From positions 62,001 to 126,000 of the forward strand of contig NZ_JACJSF010000012.1 of the NCBI RefSeq assembly GCF_014698035.1: DNA of 64,000 bases, in the 5' to 3' direction. The stretch's first letter is position 1. Each line of letters begins with the position of its first letter. The position numbers and the translations under genes are program-made. Of this stretch, positions 45,127 through 54,726 are shown one piece after another. The DNA is from Desmonostoc muscorum FACHB-395 (GTDB lineage: Bacteria > Cyanobacteriota > Cyanobacteriia > Cyanobacteriales > Nostocaceae). The notes beneath the pieces are model-generated. The model was not told where the DNA came from. It saw only the letters and a program-made list of their open reading frames with translations, and ran no database searches.

Positions 45127-45924
45127 ATGATAAGATTTTTGCGAAAAAAAATAGTTTTTTTCTTCACAACAATTGTGCTGGCAATTCTGCTAATTTCTCA
45201 TCAACCAGTACTAATAGCTGAGGCACAATCTTCTACACCAACACCAACGCCTGCTAGGTCATTTCCCCCTGTAGCTTATCCTAATAGGTCACTAAGCGCT
45301 TTTCCTGCACAGCTACCACCATTGCCTTATGGTTATGGGGCATTAGGAAAAGCTATTGATGCTGAAACGATGAAATTGCATCATGATGCACACCACGCTA
45401 GCTACGTCAAGAACTTAAATGATGCATTAAAGCAGTACCCAGATTTGCAAAAAAGAAGTGTTGAAGCTTTATTAGTGGATTTGAATAGTGTACCTGAAGA
45501 TATTCGGACAAAAGTACGTAATAACGGTGGTGGTCATCTCAATCACACGATTTTTTGGCAACTGATGAGTCCCGACAGTGGTGGACAACCAACGGGAGCG
45601 ATCGCTCAAGAAATTAACCAAACTTTTGGCAGTTTTGATGCCTTTAAAAAACAGTTTAACGCAGCAGGTGCCGCTCGCTTTGGTAGTGGTTGGGTTTGGC
45701 TAGTACGCAATCCTCAAAATCAACTCCAGATTGTTACTACAGCAAATCAGGATAACCCAATTATGGATGGTTTCTATCCGATTATGGGTAACGATCTATG
45801 GGAACATGCTTATTACCTTAAATATCGCAACCGTCGGGCTGAGTATTTGAATAATTGGTGGAATGTTGTGAATTGGCCGCAGATTAACAGGCGATGGCAA
45901 CTTTCATCACAACAACCTCGTTAG
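45127..45924 (+). CDS. sodA: Membrane-anchored Mn superoxide dismutase
   Basis: SodA converts superoxide to oxygen and peroxide. The 265 residues begin with a basic start and a hydrophobic helix ([15 protein letters not shown]), then a Thr/Pro linker (TPTPTPAR), and a full SOD domain. Metal ligands sit in [23 protein letters not shown] and [11 protein letters not shown]. The NQDNPIM glutamine and Gly in the GGGHLNH region point to the manganese type. The anchor predicts location outside the cytoplasm or at the thylakoid face, as in known Anabaena SodA. The start is the ATG at 45127, not the TTG seven codons upstream. Confidence 0.9.
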   Translation: MIRFLRKKIVFFFTTIVLAILLISHQPVLIAEAQSSTPTPTPARSFPPVAYPNRSLSAFPAQLPPLPYGYGALGKAIDAETMKLHHDAHHASYVKNLNDALKQYPDLQKRSVEALLVDLNSVPEDIRTKVRNNGGGHLNHTIFWQLMSPDSGGQPTGAIAQEINQTFGSFDAFKKQFNAAGAARFGSGWVWLVRNPQNQLQIVTTANQDNPIMDGFYPIMGNDLWEHAYYLKYRNRRAEYLNNWWNVVNWPQINRRWQLSSQQPR

Positions 45925-45966
45925 CAATACCATCAAGGATATCAAACCGCTTATAGAAATCTTTAT

Positions 45967-45990
45967 AAAGCTACCTCTAGAGGTAGCTTT
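45967..45990 (+). terminator. Perfect 12-bp palindrome after sodA
   Basis: AAAGCTACCTCT and AGAGGTAGCTTT form a perfect 24-bp palindrome 42 bp after the sodA stop, followed by ATTCAT. It can serve as a bidirectional transcription stop between sodA and the convergent gene at 46038. Confidence 0.6.
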
Positions 45991-46037
45991 ATTCATAGCG
46001 CTGCTACCCCTATACATTCTTTTTTACAGATGTCTAA

Positions 46038-47351
46038 TTATGAATTACGGATTTTTAAAGACCGATGTTTAGAACGAACTATGTATAGTAGAACGATTAG
46101 CAATACAAGCGCTTTGATCATTGATGGCTCCACTACCTTCTTCACTTCCGTAGGGGGTTTAGGAGTAACATTACACGGAATCTCAATGATCTGTGTGTGA
46201 TCGGAGCCACTACCACTAGGAGTCAGATCGCATTCGCCTTTGCTGGTGAGAGATAAAGGTGTAGGTGGAGGTGTAAGTGTAGGTATAGGTGTATTTTCTG
46301 GAGGAATAGATGTTTCGCCTGAAGAAGTATCGCCCATTAATAGAATCATCGCTATAACAAGAGCTCCAATTCCTAGTGGCCAGAGTGGAAAGGAATCAGG
46401 GCTGTCTGCTACGAAGACTTCTCCCTCAGAGCCAGGGATATCAAAGGCTATTGTTTCTCCATCCAACGGTACTGGACTGTCACTAACCAACATATCTCCT
46501 GGGATATCTTCTCCCAAAAGCTGATTAAATTCTTCTGGAATCGCGTTGTTGGGTCGTCCGAGTTCCCCACCATCTTCGGAGTATGGGTAGGATAGTAGCT
46601 CAAAAACCCTCTTTTCGAGTTGGTTTGGATCTCCAGAATTCAACGCATCTAAGCCTGTAGAGATTTTATTTATATAAAAATTCGTCATCTCTGGTGACAG
46701 ACCTAAAGATTGAATTTGCTCCTTAATGTTGGAAATTTTTGAGGCTTCCTCAAACAGCAGTCGTCCGTATGAGAATTTCAAGTCTAGTAGTCCATCACGG
46801 AGGCTGACCGAGTTATTGCCTCCTGAGTATGGAGACCAGTAGAACTGGTTTGTTACTAGTCCGAGTCCTTCTACTGGATTGCGACCAAAATGTTGTCCAA
46901 GAAGGTATTGAGAGCTATCCATGATTGCGGGGGATTCGTTTCTCCAAAAAGAGGCGAAAGGCACCGCAGGGAGATTGGGATTGTTATCGTAAAACCTAGC
47001 GAAATTCTGGAAATTTTTCTCCCCACCGGCTGCTCGAATCAGGAGGTTTTGATAAGTACTACCACCGTTTAATTCCACTAATCGTTGGATTACCGATCCA
47101 GTTTTATTGCAGGTCAGACCAAATCCCACCTCACATCCAGGAATGACTCGCATCTGGTTCAAATTCTGGTTATTGATTTGGTACTGGAGATACTCAGGCT
47201 CCAGTCCTTGTTGGATACCATAGCGTCCAATATTGAGTTGTCCAAAAGCAGACTGACACGTAGTGAGTCCTACTGCAAGAGATGAGAATGCGATTGTTGC
47301 AAAACGAACCGCTTTCGATATTGCAATTCTTTGAAAAATTGATTTAGGCAA
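46038..47351 (-). CDS. Exported unknown protein with PEP-CTERM-like tail
   Basis: This 437-residue product is not recognised. I place the start at the TTG at 47351 because a strong ribosome binding site (GGAGGT) lies five bases before it; the frame continues upstream without a good start. An N-terminal signal peptide (KAVRFATIAFSSLAVGL, cleavage near SAFGQ) is followed by about 290 unknown residues, a membrane helix (LWPLGIGALVIAMILLMG), a Pro/Thr linker, and a final VVEPSMIKALVLLIVLLYIV plus basic RSKHRSLK. The last part resembles a PEP-CTERM sorting signal. The gene at 47461 lies 109 bp upstream on the same strand, suggesting an operon. Confidence 0.65.
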   Translation of the reverse strand: MPKSIFQRIAISKAVRFATIAFSSLAVGLTTCQSAFGQLNIGRYGIQQGLEPEYLQYQINNQNLNQMRVIPGCEVGFGLTCNKTGSVIQRLVELNGGSTYQNLLIRAAGGEKNFQNFARFYDNNPNLPAVPFASFWRNESPAIMDSSQYLLGQHFGRNPVEGLGLVTNQFYWSPYSGGNNSVSLRDGLLDLKFSYGRLLFEEASKISNIKEQIQSLGLSPEMTNFYINKISTGLDALNSGDPNQLEKRVFELLSYPYSEDGGELGRPNNAIPEEFNQLLGEDIPGDMLVSDSPVPLDGETIAFDIPGSEGEVFVADSPDSFPLWPLGIGALVIAMILLMGDTSSGETSIPPENTPIPTLTPPPTPLSLTSKGECDLTPSGSGSDHTQIIEIPCNVTPKPPTEVKKVVEPSMIKALVLLIVLLYIVRSKHRSLKIRNS

Positions 47352-47460
47352 GATGCACCTCCAGTAAACACAGCAATTTAATTGGGTTGAGAATTCGGTA
47401 TTGGTTCTTCTCCCCAATCTCCAGTCCCCAACCCTCAGTCACCAATCCCCACTCCCGAAT

Positions 47461-48102
47461 TCAACTCTTAGGTAAATAAATGTTGATCGTGATTCCGGTA
47501 CCTTTAAGATTTCCTGATGAGAGTGTGTGATATAAGACCATTCCCCGATTTGGTTGATCGAAAAGAAACGCACGACGTGTAGGTTTGATCTTCCCTTGCT
47601 TTACTAAAGAAACGAAGGCTTCTAAATATCTACGTATACCTTTGCGGTTCTCTTGAGTCGTATTCAGATGATGCTCGATCAGCATCATAAAGAAGTTCAA
47701 GCTACGATTTTCTTGCCCCTCAATCAGACTGCCCTCATCTAGAAAGGAACTTGCTATGAGCCTGTTATCAACTCGTTTAACCTTAAACAGAGTAAAGTAA
47801 CGCCCTTCTTTTTTCGGATCGTTCGCATAACAGACCCAAGAACCCTCTTTATTTTGGGTAAAACCTTGTTCAGCAAGGTAAGAAAGCAAAGAATTATTGC
47901 CCTTAGTCTGTGGTGGAGGTAATAAATCTTCAATGGGATCTAAAGAGCAAATCCTCTGTGTTGTTTTCCGTTGAGATACAGCAGCAGCCTCCTGGATACG
48001 GAGGCGCAGGGGCTTGTCAGCAGACATTGCCATGCTAGACATTGCAGCCAATACAGACACTTGGAGAGCGATCGCTCCAATCAAACGAACAATGATATTC
48101 AT
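47461..48102 (-). CDS. Exported hypothetical protein
   Basis: This 213-residue product has a signal peptide (MNIIVRLIGAIALQVSVLAAM, cleavage near AMSAD). The exported part has two Cys (RICSLDPIE, SWVCYAND) and a fold rich in alternating strands, ending GTGITINIYLPKS. I do not recognise the family. It is the first gene of a probable unit with the PEP-CTERM-like protein at 46038, which is also exported. The pair may work together at the cell envelope; this is inference from context only. Confidence 0.6.
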   Translation of the reverse strand: MNIIVRLIGAIALQVSVLAAMSSMAMSADKPLRLRIQEAAAVSQRKTTQRICSLDPIEDLLPPPQTKGNNSLLSYLAEQGFTQNKEGSWVCYANDPKKEGRYFTLFKVKRVDNRLIASSFLDEGSLIEGQENRSLNFFMMLIEHHLNTTQENRKGIRRYLEAFVSLVKQGKIKPTRRAFLFDQPNRGMVLYHTLSSGNLKGTGITINIYLPKS

Positions 48103-48367
48103 GTTTTACCTGTTACTTTTACTTACGTTGTCAATAATCAAGTCGTTACTAAATCAGGATTGATTTAGCAGTCCTAAACCATTTGTTAAATTTAAGTGTT
48201 TGCTTCATTTGATCGAGGTCGCTTAAGTTTTCACCAGTCAAATAGGAATTTTATATATAGGTAACTAAACACAAAGATAATCAGTATCTAAAGAAAAGAC
48301 ACAATCTTAATGTTTTCTTGGCAACAAAAAATTTGCTTTCTGTTACTTTTACGTATACAAAAAACCC

Positions 48368-48396
48368 TTGACATTGCGTCAACACTTTTATATTTA
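48368..48396 (+). promoter_or_regulatory. Candidate promoter with operator-like dyad
   Basis: TTGACA (48368-48373) and TATTTA (48391-48396) are 17 bp apart. The sequence TTGACATTGCGTCAA overlaps the first element and is a dyad (TTGAC/GTCAA), as expected of a repressor site. Confidence 0.35.
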
Positions 48397-48402
48397 CTGT
48401 TG

Positions 48403-48482
48403 TCTAAATTTTTGCCGATGCTAAGAGGTTTTTATGCCTTCTTCACTGGCTATCATGATTCCTAAAAAAGGGCTTTTTTAGC
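48403..48482 (+). ncRNA. Candidate small RNA
   Basis: From the predicted start just after the promoter, about 80 bases contain no open frame of note and end at an A/T hairpin (CTAAAAAAG and CTTTTTTAG, 48462-48481). The loop is short, so the terminator is weak. Treat as a hypothesis. Confidence 0.25.
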
Positions 48483-49099
48483 TCTTTAGTATCTTATATA
48501 AGCAGAGTTTCAAAAGCTCTGTGCTTTGCACATTGATGCTTTTGGTGATTTCCTTGCTGGGTTGAATAACTTTTTGTTTTTTGGAGGTAGCACGCCTGAC
48601 TAGCTGTTTCAGCATGGTCGTAAGTTGATGTATAAATAATATCTCCTGACAGTAAAATAATATTACCATGAGCTTGAGACATGCAACTGTATTGTGGACA
48701 GTTATCAAAGTTGTACACAGTGAATCGTAACTACCTCTCTATGAAATTTCATCGCAAATAGCTGAGAGTCAAAGTCCATTTACTTATATATCGTTAGTAT
48801 TTTTAAAATATAGTACTGTTGTTCTTAGACTATTCAATTTTTTGTCTTAAATATAACTTGTATTTAAAAGGCATACGTATATCAAGATATTCTTATTGCT
48901 GGATAAGCTTGATTATCTGAACTTTAAGCTAGAAGCGATCGCATCATATCCTGACTTTTCACGGCATCTGGAAAACCTCTCTCCTAAGAGGAGAGAGACT
49001 TTGAATTTTCCCCCTTCCCAATACATCAAGAGGATAAAAAAAGCGTATCTTTGACTACAATTAAGATATTAACTTGGTATTTTTATAAGCCTTGACAGT

Positions 49100-49528
49100 A
49101 TGAATGTGGAATTTTTTAACAGGATTCCTTTTATGCCTTTAGTATTACTATGGCTAGCTTACACTCTCCTGGGATGGTATCTTGCTGCTAATCATATTGT
49201 TTGGTTAGTAGGAGCTTTTGTGGCTGCTATGGTTATAGTTATTGTGCGAAAGAGTACTTCTTGGTTAGAGCGTTTAGTTGAATTTGGATCTCAAACTTTA
49301 GCTGTCATATTATTTTTAAGTATATCAATTGCTTTTGTAGCAACTTGGTCGCTATTATTAAGGCTTTTTCTCATACCTTTAGCAACTACGATTTTAGCTG
49401 ATTTGGAAATGCGCTTTTCTGGTTTGAACAAGCTAGATTCATTCTGGATTTTAACGGTTATAGCAGTATTAGGTTTGGTTGTGGGTGAATTAATCGATAT
49501 TCTACTTTTTCCCAGTAGTAGATACTAA
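49100..49528 (+). CDS. Hypothetical membrane protein
   Basis: The 142-residue product has about four membrane helices: FMPLVLLWLAYTLLGWYLA, IVWLVGAFVAAMVIVIV, a third from TLAVILFLSISIAFVATW, and the last WILTVIAVLGLVVGELIDI. Charged residues are few. No family is recognised. It is a lone gene on the plus strand with 370 bp before the permease gene. Confidence 0.6.
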   Translation: MNVEFFNRIPFMPLVLLWLAYTLLGWYLAANHIVWLVGAFVAAMVIVIVRKSTSWLERLVEFGSQTLAVILFLSISIAFVATWSLLLRLFLIPLATTILADLEMRFSGLNKLDSFWILTVIAVLGLVVGELIDILLFPSSRY

Positions 49529-49897
49529 AAAATTAAGAGTAAAAAGAGATTTTTATGATTTATTACTCGTTAATCCCTACTAATCTCAAATTTTAGGTGA
49601 TTACTAGATCATCTACCTGCTTATCGAAGCAAGGCATGATTAACCACTATTAGTCAATCATTCTCTAGATTAATTTGACATTCTCCCCACCTTGCTATGA
49701 AAAGCAAAATTGAAGCGATCGCTGTAGGTACATTGATCTGAATGTGGCGAGATGGATATTACCGCTTGAAGACATCTCACTGATGATTGTCATTTTTGAG
49801 TCACATTTGTTTTTAACCATAGAGACATAGGTAAAACAGTGCAAAAAAAGATGAAACAAAGCGGAGAGTTCCCACTCAACACTAGTAAGGAAGTGAC
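49529..49897. other. Spacer, nothing specific
   Basis: This 369-bp gap has one HIP1 site near 49718 and no gene or control site I can support, apart from the AAGGA ribosome binding site of the following gene. Confidence 0.4.
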
Positions 49898-51256
49898 GTG
49901 AGTAGACGTAAAGACTACAGTTTGCTTCAGCAGACAGCAACAACTGAAGTAGCAACACCCAAGCCATCGTTGACATTACCAGATGCAGTGGCTCTGATTG
50001 TCGGTATTGTCATCGGGGCAGGGATTTTTGAAACCCCGGCTTTAGTGGCAAATCAAGCAGGTAGTAATATTGCTGTACTGCTTTTTTGGCTAATTGGCGG
50101 TGTGGTATCTCTGGTAGGAGCGCTGTGCTATGCAGAGTTGGCAACTGTCTATCCCGATGTTGGTGGTACTTACTATTATTTGAAACGTGCATTCGGGCGG
50201 GGAGTTGCCTTTTTATTTGCCTGGGCGCGGATGACAGTAATTCAAACTGGTTCCATTGCTCTGTTGGCATTTGTTTTTGGCGATTATGTTTCTCAGATAT
50301 GGCGGCTAGGAACGTTTTCGTCTTCTATTTATGCAGCGATCGCGATCGCACTTTTAACTGCTTTGAACATCATCGGTTTGCAGCAGGGGAAGTGGACGCA
50401 AAACTTGCTAAGTGCAGCGAAAGTTCTGGGTTTATTGCTGGTAGTGATTCTTGGGCTTACCGCCATTCCTAATTCTGCTCTCCCTGTAGAGTCTCCATCA
50501 TCAGGAACCTGGGGATTAGCGATGGTGTTTGTGTTGTTGTCTTACGGCGGTTGGAATGAAGCAGCTTACATCTCCGCAGAAATTCAAGATGGACGACGCA
50601 ATATAGTGCGATCGCTAATGTGGAGTATTGGGATCATCACAGCCATTTATTTGCTAATCAATCTGGCTTACCTACGGGGACTAGGATTAGCAAACATGGC
50701 CCAGTCGGAAGCAGTAGCCGCAGATTTAATGCGCTCTCTTTGGGGCGCACCGGGAGCCTTGTTTATTAGTGTATTGATTGCGATCGCTACTTTAGGAGCA
50801 ACCAACGCCACAATCTTTACCGGAGCGCGTACCAACTATGCACTGGGACAGGATTTTTCGCTATTTGCTTTTATGGGACACTGGAAACAGCGTCCAAGTA
50901 GTCCCACCTATGCCTTATTCTTGCAAGCAGCGATCGCTTTAGCACTGGTTCTTTTAGGCACGCTCACCCGCAAAGGTTTTCAAACAATGGTGGATTATAC
51001 CGCCCCAATATTTTGGTTCTTTTTCTTGCTTTCTGGCATATCTCTGCTGGTGTTGCGAATCCGTGAACCCCACATAGCACGACCATTCCGTGTGCCATTT
51101 TATCCTTTTACACCATTGCTCTTTTGTGCCGTCTGCGGTTACTTGCTTTATTCCAGCTTGGTTTATACAGGCGTGGGAGCAATTGCAGGTGTTTTAGTTG
51201 TCGCAGCAGGTATCCCCCTGTTGTTCTGGAATAACTATCGCCAAGGTAGGACGTGA
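49898..51256 (+). CDS. Amino acid permease (APC superfamily)
   Basis: The 452-residue protein has about 12 membrane helices. The first has the APC substrate-binding loop VGIVIGAGIFETPALVANQAG, and later come YPDVGGTYYYLKRAFG and YGGWNEAAYISAEIQDGRRN. The overall look is of the amino acid/polyamine transporters, likely inner-membrane proton symport or exchange. It starts at GTG 49898 with an AAGGA site. Substrate is unknown. The methyltransferase lipoprotein follows 142 bp downstream on the same strand, separated by a G-rich repeat. Confidence 0.86.
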   Translation: MSRRKDYSLLQQTATTEVATPKPSLTLPDAVALIVGIVIGAGIFETPALVANQAGSNIAVLLFWLIGGVVSLVGALCYAELATVYPDVGGTYYYLKRAFGRGVAFLFAWARMTVIQTGSIALLAFVFGDYVSQIWRLGTFSSSIYAAIAIALLTALNIIGLQQGKWTQNLLSAAKVLGLLLVVILGLTAIPNSALPVESPSSGTWGLAMVFVLLSYGGWNEAAYISAEIQDGRRNIVRSLMWSIGIITAIYLLINLAYLRGLGLANMAQSEAVAADLMRSLWGAPGALFISVLIAIATLGATNATIFTGARTNYALGQDFSLFAFMGHWKQRPSSPTYALFLQAAIALALVLLGTLTRKGFQTMVDYTAPIFWFFFLLSGISLLVLRIREPHIARPFRVPFYPFTPLLFCAVCGYLLYSSLVYTGVGAIAGVLVVAAGIPLLFWNNYRQGRT

Positions 51257-51257
51257 G

Positions 51258-51305
51258 ATGAGTGAGCAGGGGAGCAGGGGAGACAAGGGGACAGGCATCT
51301 CCTTT
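51258..51305. repeat. G-rich low-complexity spacer repeat
   Basis: GAGTGAGCAGGGGAGCAGGGG and further AGGGGAGACAAGGGGACAGG units lie between the permease and the lipoprotein gene. Confidence 0.5.
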
Positions 51306-51398
51306 ATCTCCCCCCTCTTCCTTGTCTATCTTGTCTTTTCTCCATGCCCAATGCCCCCATACCCAATACCCAATAACTATTGACAAAGGAGAAAATTC

Positions 51399-52061
51399 AT
51401 GAACTTCAAAAAAATTCTGTTTTTACTGGTTACAGGCGTTAGTGTTACCAGTTTAGGAATTGCTGGGTGTACGCCGCAACAACAAGATTTGGAAACCGGA
51501 ACACAACAACCTTCTACTTTAACAAATCAGACCGAAACCGAAACACCATCGGCGACAACTCCCACAACTCAAGTCCAAGAACGTCCTGGAGATGTTCCTT
51601 ATGTACCTACACCACAACCAGTAGTAGATGCAATGTTGCAAGTGGCAAAAGTGGGTAAGAATGATGTGCTTTATGACCTTGGTAGTGGTGACGGAAGAAT
51701 TGTCAACACTGCGGCACAAAAGTTTGGTACGCGTGGTGTTGGCATAGATATCAATCCTGAACGCATTAAAGAAGCTAATGATAATGCTCAGAAAGCAGGA
51801 GTAACCGATCACGTCAAGTTTGTGCAACAAGACTTGTTCACCACTGATTTTAGTGAAGCAACAGTAGTTACACTTTACTTACTGCCAGAGGTTAATGCTA
51901 AACTCCGTCCGAAGCTGTTGAAAGAACTCAAACCTGGTAGTCGCATTGTCTCCCACGCCTTCGATATGGGCGATTGGAAACCACAGCAGACTCTAAATGT
52001 AGAGGGAAAAACTATTTATTACTGGGTAGTTCCTGAACAAGTACCAGCGAATTTGCGATAG
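51399..52061 (+). CDS. Lipoprotein with SAM-dependent methyltransferase domain (FAM173-like)
   Basis: The 220-residue product has a lipoprotein signal: basic start, hydrophobic core and lipobox GIAGC (Cys24), then a Thr/Gln-rich linker. Residues about 65-215 are a class I methyltransferase domain: VPYVPTPQPVVDAM, then the SAM loop LYDLGSGDGRIV, GVGIDINPERI, and a later LYLLPEVNAKLRPKLLKELKPG. These motifs resemble the FAM173/ATP-synthase c-subunit lysine methyltransferase family. An exported SAM enzyme is unusual because SAM is cytoplasmic. Catalysis outside the cell is uncertain; the domain might bind rather than methylate. Relation to the upstream permease is unknown. Confidence 0.78.
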   Translation: MNFKKILFLLVTGVSVTSLGIAGCTPQQQDLETGTQQPSTLTNQTETETPSATTPTTQVQERPGDVPYVPTPQPVVDAMLQVAKVGKNDVLYDLGSGDGRIVNTAAQKFGTRGVGIDINPERIKEANDNAQKAGVTDHVKFVQQDLFTTDFSEATVVTLYLLPEVNAKLRPKLLKELKPGSRIVSHAFDMGDWKPQQTLNVEGKTIYYWVVPEQVPANLR

Positions 52062-52448
52062 AAACTAACTAACCAATTCGTAATTAAGAGGCATCAGATT
52101 CAAGTTGAGTTTCCATCTCTTGGATCTGTAGCCTAATTTTTAAGAATTTATTTCTTGAAGAAGAATTCAGAATTCAGAAGTCAGAATTCAGGAGTCAGAA
52201 CCAAGACGCTCGTTCCTTGCTAATAGCGTTGCTATGCCGCAGGGTTTACGCTGCGTTATCCACCAGTCGTACAGAATACCCAACTGAATTCTGGCTCCTG
52301 ACTCCTGAATTCTGTTTCGATAAATTCAAATTTTTTAACTTTAAATTACCTCCATTGGGGGTTGACAAAACAATTTTAGATATTTAAAAGAATAATCTAA
52401 AATTCAAAATTGTTTGACTAAGTTCAAATTCAAGCAAGGTCAGGAAAT
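52062..52448. other. Spacer with inverted repeat element
   Basis: The gap before the SDR gene is dominated by the foldback element at 52182-52314; the remainder is AT-rich without other recognisable features. Confidence 0.5.
52182..52314. repeat. Foldback element with perfect 17-bp arms
   Basis: CAGAATTCAGGAGTCAG (52182-52198) pairs perfectly with CTGACTCCTGAATTCTG (52298-52314). The interior holds a GC-rich palindromic block (TGCTATGCCGCAGGGTTTAC) like the one at 391-445. Extra AGAATTCAG copies lie just left of the first arm. Confidence 0.6.
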
Positions 52449-53258
52449 ATGATAGGGTTAAAGGGAAAGAATGCTTTAATTACAGGTGCAACTTCAGGAA
52501 TTGGTCAGGCGATCGCTATCAGACTCGCTCAAGAAGGGTGCAACATCGCCATCAATTACCGCAAAAGCCCAGAAGCGGCGGTAGACACAGAAGAAATGGC
52601 ATTGCAAAAAGCCTGTGGAAATATCGAAAATTGTGGTGTGAAGTCACTACTGCTTCAGGGTGATGTCTCCCAAGAATCAGACATTATCGAGATGGTCAAC
52701 ACCGTAGTAAAGGAATTTGGCAGTTTAGATATTCTAATTAACAATGCTGGGATTCAAATAGAAAGTCCATCCCACGAAGTTACAACAGCAGACTTTGACC
52801 GAGTAATTGCAGTCAATCTCCGGGGTGCTTATCTCTGCGCTCGTGAAACTATTAAACACCTCCTATCTCTAAATCGTTCGGGGGTGATTATTAATATTTC
52901 CAGCGTTCACGAAATTATTCCGCGACCGATGTATATCAGCTATTCCATTAGCAAAGGCGGGATGGAAAACCTGACCAAAACCTTAGCATTGGAATATGCT
53001 AACCGAGGTATTCGTGTCAACTCCATTGCCCCCGGAGCAACAATCACACCAATAAATCAAGACTGGATAGATGACCCCGAAAAAAAGGCGATCGTGGAAA
53101 GTCACATTCCAATGGGGCGTGCTGGCACCTCAGAGGAGATGGCAGCCGCAGCAGCTTTTTTAGCTTCGGATGAAGCCGCCTACATCACCGGACAAACACT
53201 ATTTGTAGATGGCGGATTGACTCTGTATGCTGACTTCCGGGAAACTTGGTCAGCTTGA
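52449..53258 (+). CDS. Short-chain dehydrogenase/reductase (glucose 1-dehydrogenase-like)
   Basis: The 269-residue protein has the SDR Rossmann loop ITGATSGIGQAIA, the NNAG motif (LINNAGIQIES), catalytic Ser and YxxxK (ISSVHEI...YSISK), and the C-terminal TGQTLFVDGGLTLYADF typical of glucose 1-dehydrogenase-like members. NAD(P)H-dependent oxidation of a sugar or alcohol is expected, but the substrate is not proven. It precedes the invertase gene by 64 bp on the same strand, suggesting a sugar-metabolism pair. Confidence 0.85.
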   Translation: MIGLKGKNALITGATSGIGQAIAIRLAQEGCNIAINYRKSPEAAVDTEEMALQKACGNIENCGVKSLLLQGDVSQESDIIEMVNTVVKEFGSLDILINNAGIQIESPSHEVTTADFDRVIAVNLRGAYLCARETIKHLLSLNRSGVIINISSVHEIIPRPMYISYSISKGGMENLTKTLALEYANRGIRVNSIAPGATITPINQDWIDDPEKKAIVESHIPMGRAGTSEEMAAAAAFLASDEAAYITGQTLFVDGGLTLYADFRETWSA

Positions 53259-53322
53259 GGTTAGGCTGGCGCGTGCTTTCCACAATTAAGCCGATACATA
53301 CCATTAGTGGAATTAAATACCC

Positions 53323-54726
53323 ATGACTAGCGCCATCGATAAGAACAGTCAACTGGAAGCAGAAGCTTGGGAATTATTGGAAGAGTCGATAATTTATTAC
53401 CAGGGAAAACCCATTGGGACTGTAGCCGCTCACGATCCAGAGGCAGATGCACTCAATTATGACCAGTGCTTTCTCCGCGATTTTGTCCCTTCTGCCTTAG
53501 TGTTTCTCATGTATGGGAAACCAGAGATTGTGCGTAACTTCTTAGTAGAAACACTGAAATTACAAAGTCATGAAAAGCAGATAGACTGCTTTGAACCGGG
53601 AGCGGGATTAATGCCTGCCAGTTTCAAAGTACATTCTAGGGGGAATGAGGAATTTTTGGTCGCTGATTTTGGTGAATTGGCGATCGCTCGTGTTCCCCCG
53701 ATTGATTCTTGTATGTGGTGGATTCTCCTGCTACGAGCTTATGAAAAAGCTACAGGCGATTTGTCACTAGCTCGTCAGCCCGATTTTCAAGCCGGAATCA
53801 AACTAATTTTGGATCTTTGCTTAGTACATCGGTTTTCCATGTACCCAACAATGTTAGTTCCCGATGGCGCGTTTATGATTGACCGTCGTATGGGAGTCTA
53901 CGAACATCCTCTAGAAATTCAGGTGTTATTTTATGCGTCCTTGAGGGCTGCTAGTGAATTGCTTTTACCAGATGGGGATGGCGATACTTACCTCGGCAAA
54001 GTCAATAGGCGATTGGGATCTTTGAAATATCATATCCGCAACTATTATTGGCTAGACCTGAAGCGATTGGGGGAAATCTATCGTTACAAAGATAACGAAT
54101 TTGGTAAAGAAATTGTTAATAAATTCAACATCAACTCAGAATCAATTCCTGGTTGGTTGACCGAATGGTTGCCAGAAACGGGAGGATATTTAGCGGGAAA
54201 TCTAGGACCGGGACGGATTGATTTTCGCTTTTTTGCTCTGGGAAATCTGATGGCAATCTTAACTTCCTTAGCAAGCGAAAAAGAATCTCAAAGCATTATG
54301 AATTTATTCGCCCAACGTTGGCAAGACTTGATCGGCTATATGCCTGTTAAAATTTGCTTTCCCGCTTTAGAAGGGTTAGAGTGGAGAATTGTTACAGGAT
54401 GTGACTCTAAAAACAGGGCTTGGTCTTATCACAACGGTGGCAACTGGCCAGTCTTACTGTGGTTATTTGCGTCGGCGGCGCAGAAAGCAGGTCGAACAGA
54501 ACTTGCTCAAGCTGCGATCGCTATTGCCGAAAGGCGTTTATTGAAGGATAAATTCCCTGAATACTACGATGGCAACAATGGCCGTTTAATTGGCAAAGAA
54601 GCCAGAATTTATCAAACTTGGAGCATTGCTGGATTGCTGGCTGCTAAAAAGTTTGTAGAAAATCCAGAGTATTTGGAATTAATCAGTTTTGCAGAGGGTC
54701 TTGAAGTCCCAGGCTGTAGCCTGTAG
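53323..54726 (+). CDS. Alkaline/neutral invertase (GH100)
   Basis: The 467-residue soluble protein matches the GH100 family, which splits sucrose into glucose and fructose in the cytoplasm at neutral pH. Family marks are [56 protein letters not shown] and [14 protein letters not shown]. Length fits cyanobacterial InvA/InvB. It lies just after an SDR gene on the same strand, so the two may share a promoter. The family is present in Anabaena and plants. Confidence 0.92.
   Translation: MTSAIDKNSQLEAEAWELLEESIIYYQGKPIGTVAAHDPEADALNYDQCFLRDFVPSALVFLMYGKPEIVRNFLVETLKLQSHEKQIDCFEPGAGLMPASFKVHSRGNEEFLVADFGELAIARVPPIDSCMWWILLLRAYEKATGDLSLARQPDFQAGIKLILDLCLVHRFSMYPTMLVPDGAFMIDRRMGVYEHPLEIQVLFYASLRAASELLLPDGDGDTYLGKVNRRLGSLKYHIRNYYWLDLKRLGEIYRYKDNEFGKEIVNKFNINSESIPGWLTEWLPETGGYLAGNLGPGRIDFRFFALGNLMAILTSLASEKESQSIMNLFAQRWQDLIGYMPVKICFPALEGLEWRIVTGCDSKNRAWSYHNGGNWPVLLWLFASAAQKAGRTELAQAAIAIAERRLLKDKFPEYYDGNNGRLIGKEARIYQTWSIAGLLAAKKFVENPEYLELISFAEGLEVPGCSL

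Larger units (their letters stand above)
48103..49099. other. Long spacer with candidate small RNA
   Basis: This gap of about 1 kb holds a TTGACA-type promoter followed by a hairpin (possible small RNA, 48403-48482), a perfect hairpin in CTCCTAAGAGGAG near 48980 and two overlapping doubtful minus-strand frames (48478-48718). No firm gene is seen. Confidence 0.4.

Noticed and set aside
48478-48718. Two overlapping minus-strand frames of about 75 codons
   Set aside because: They overlap each other in different frames, have no ribosome binding site and no recognisable family; at most one could be real.
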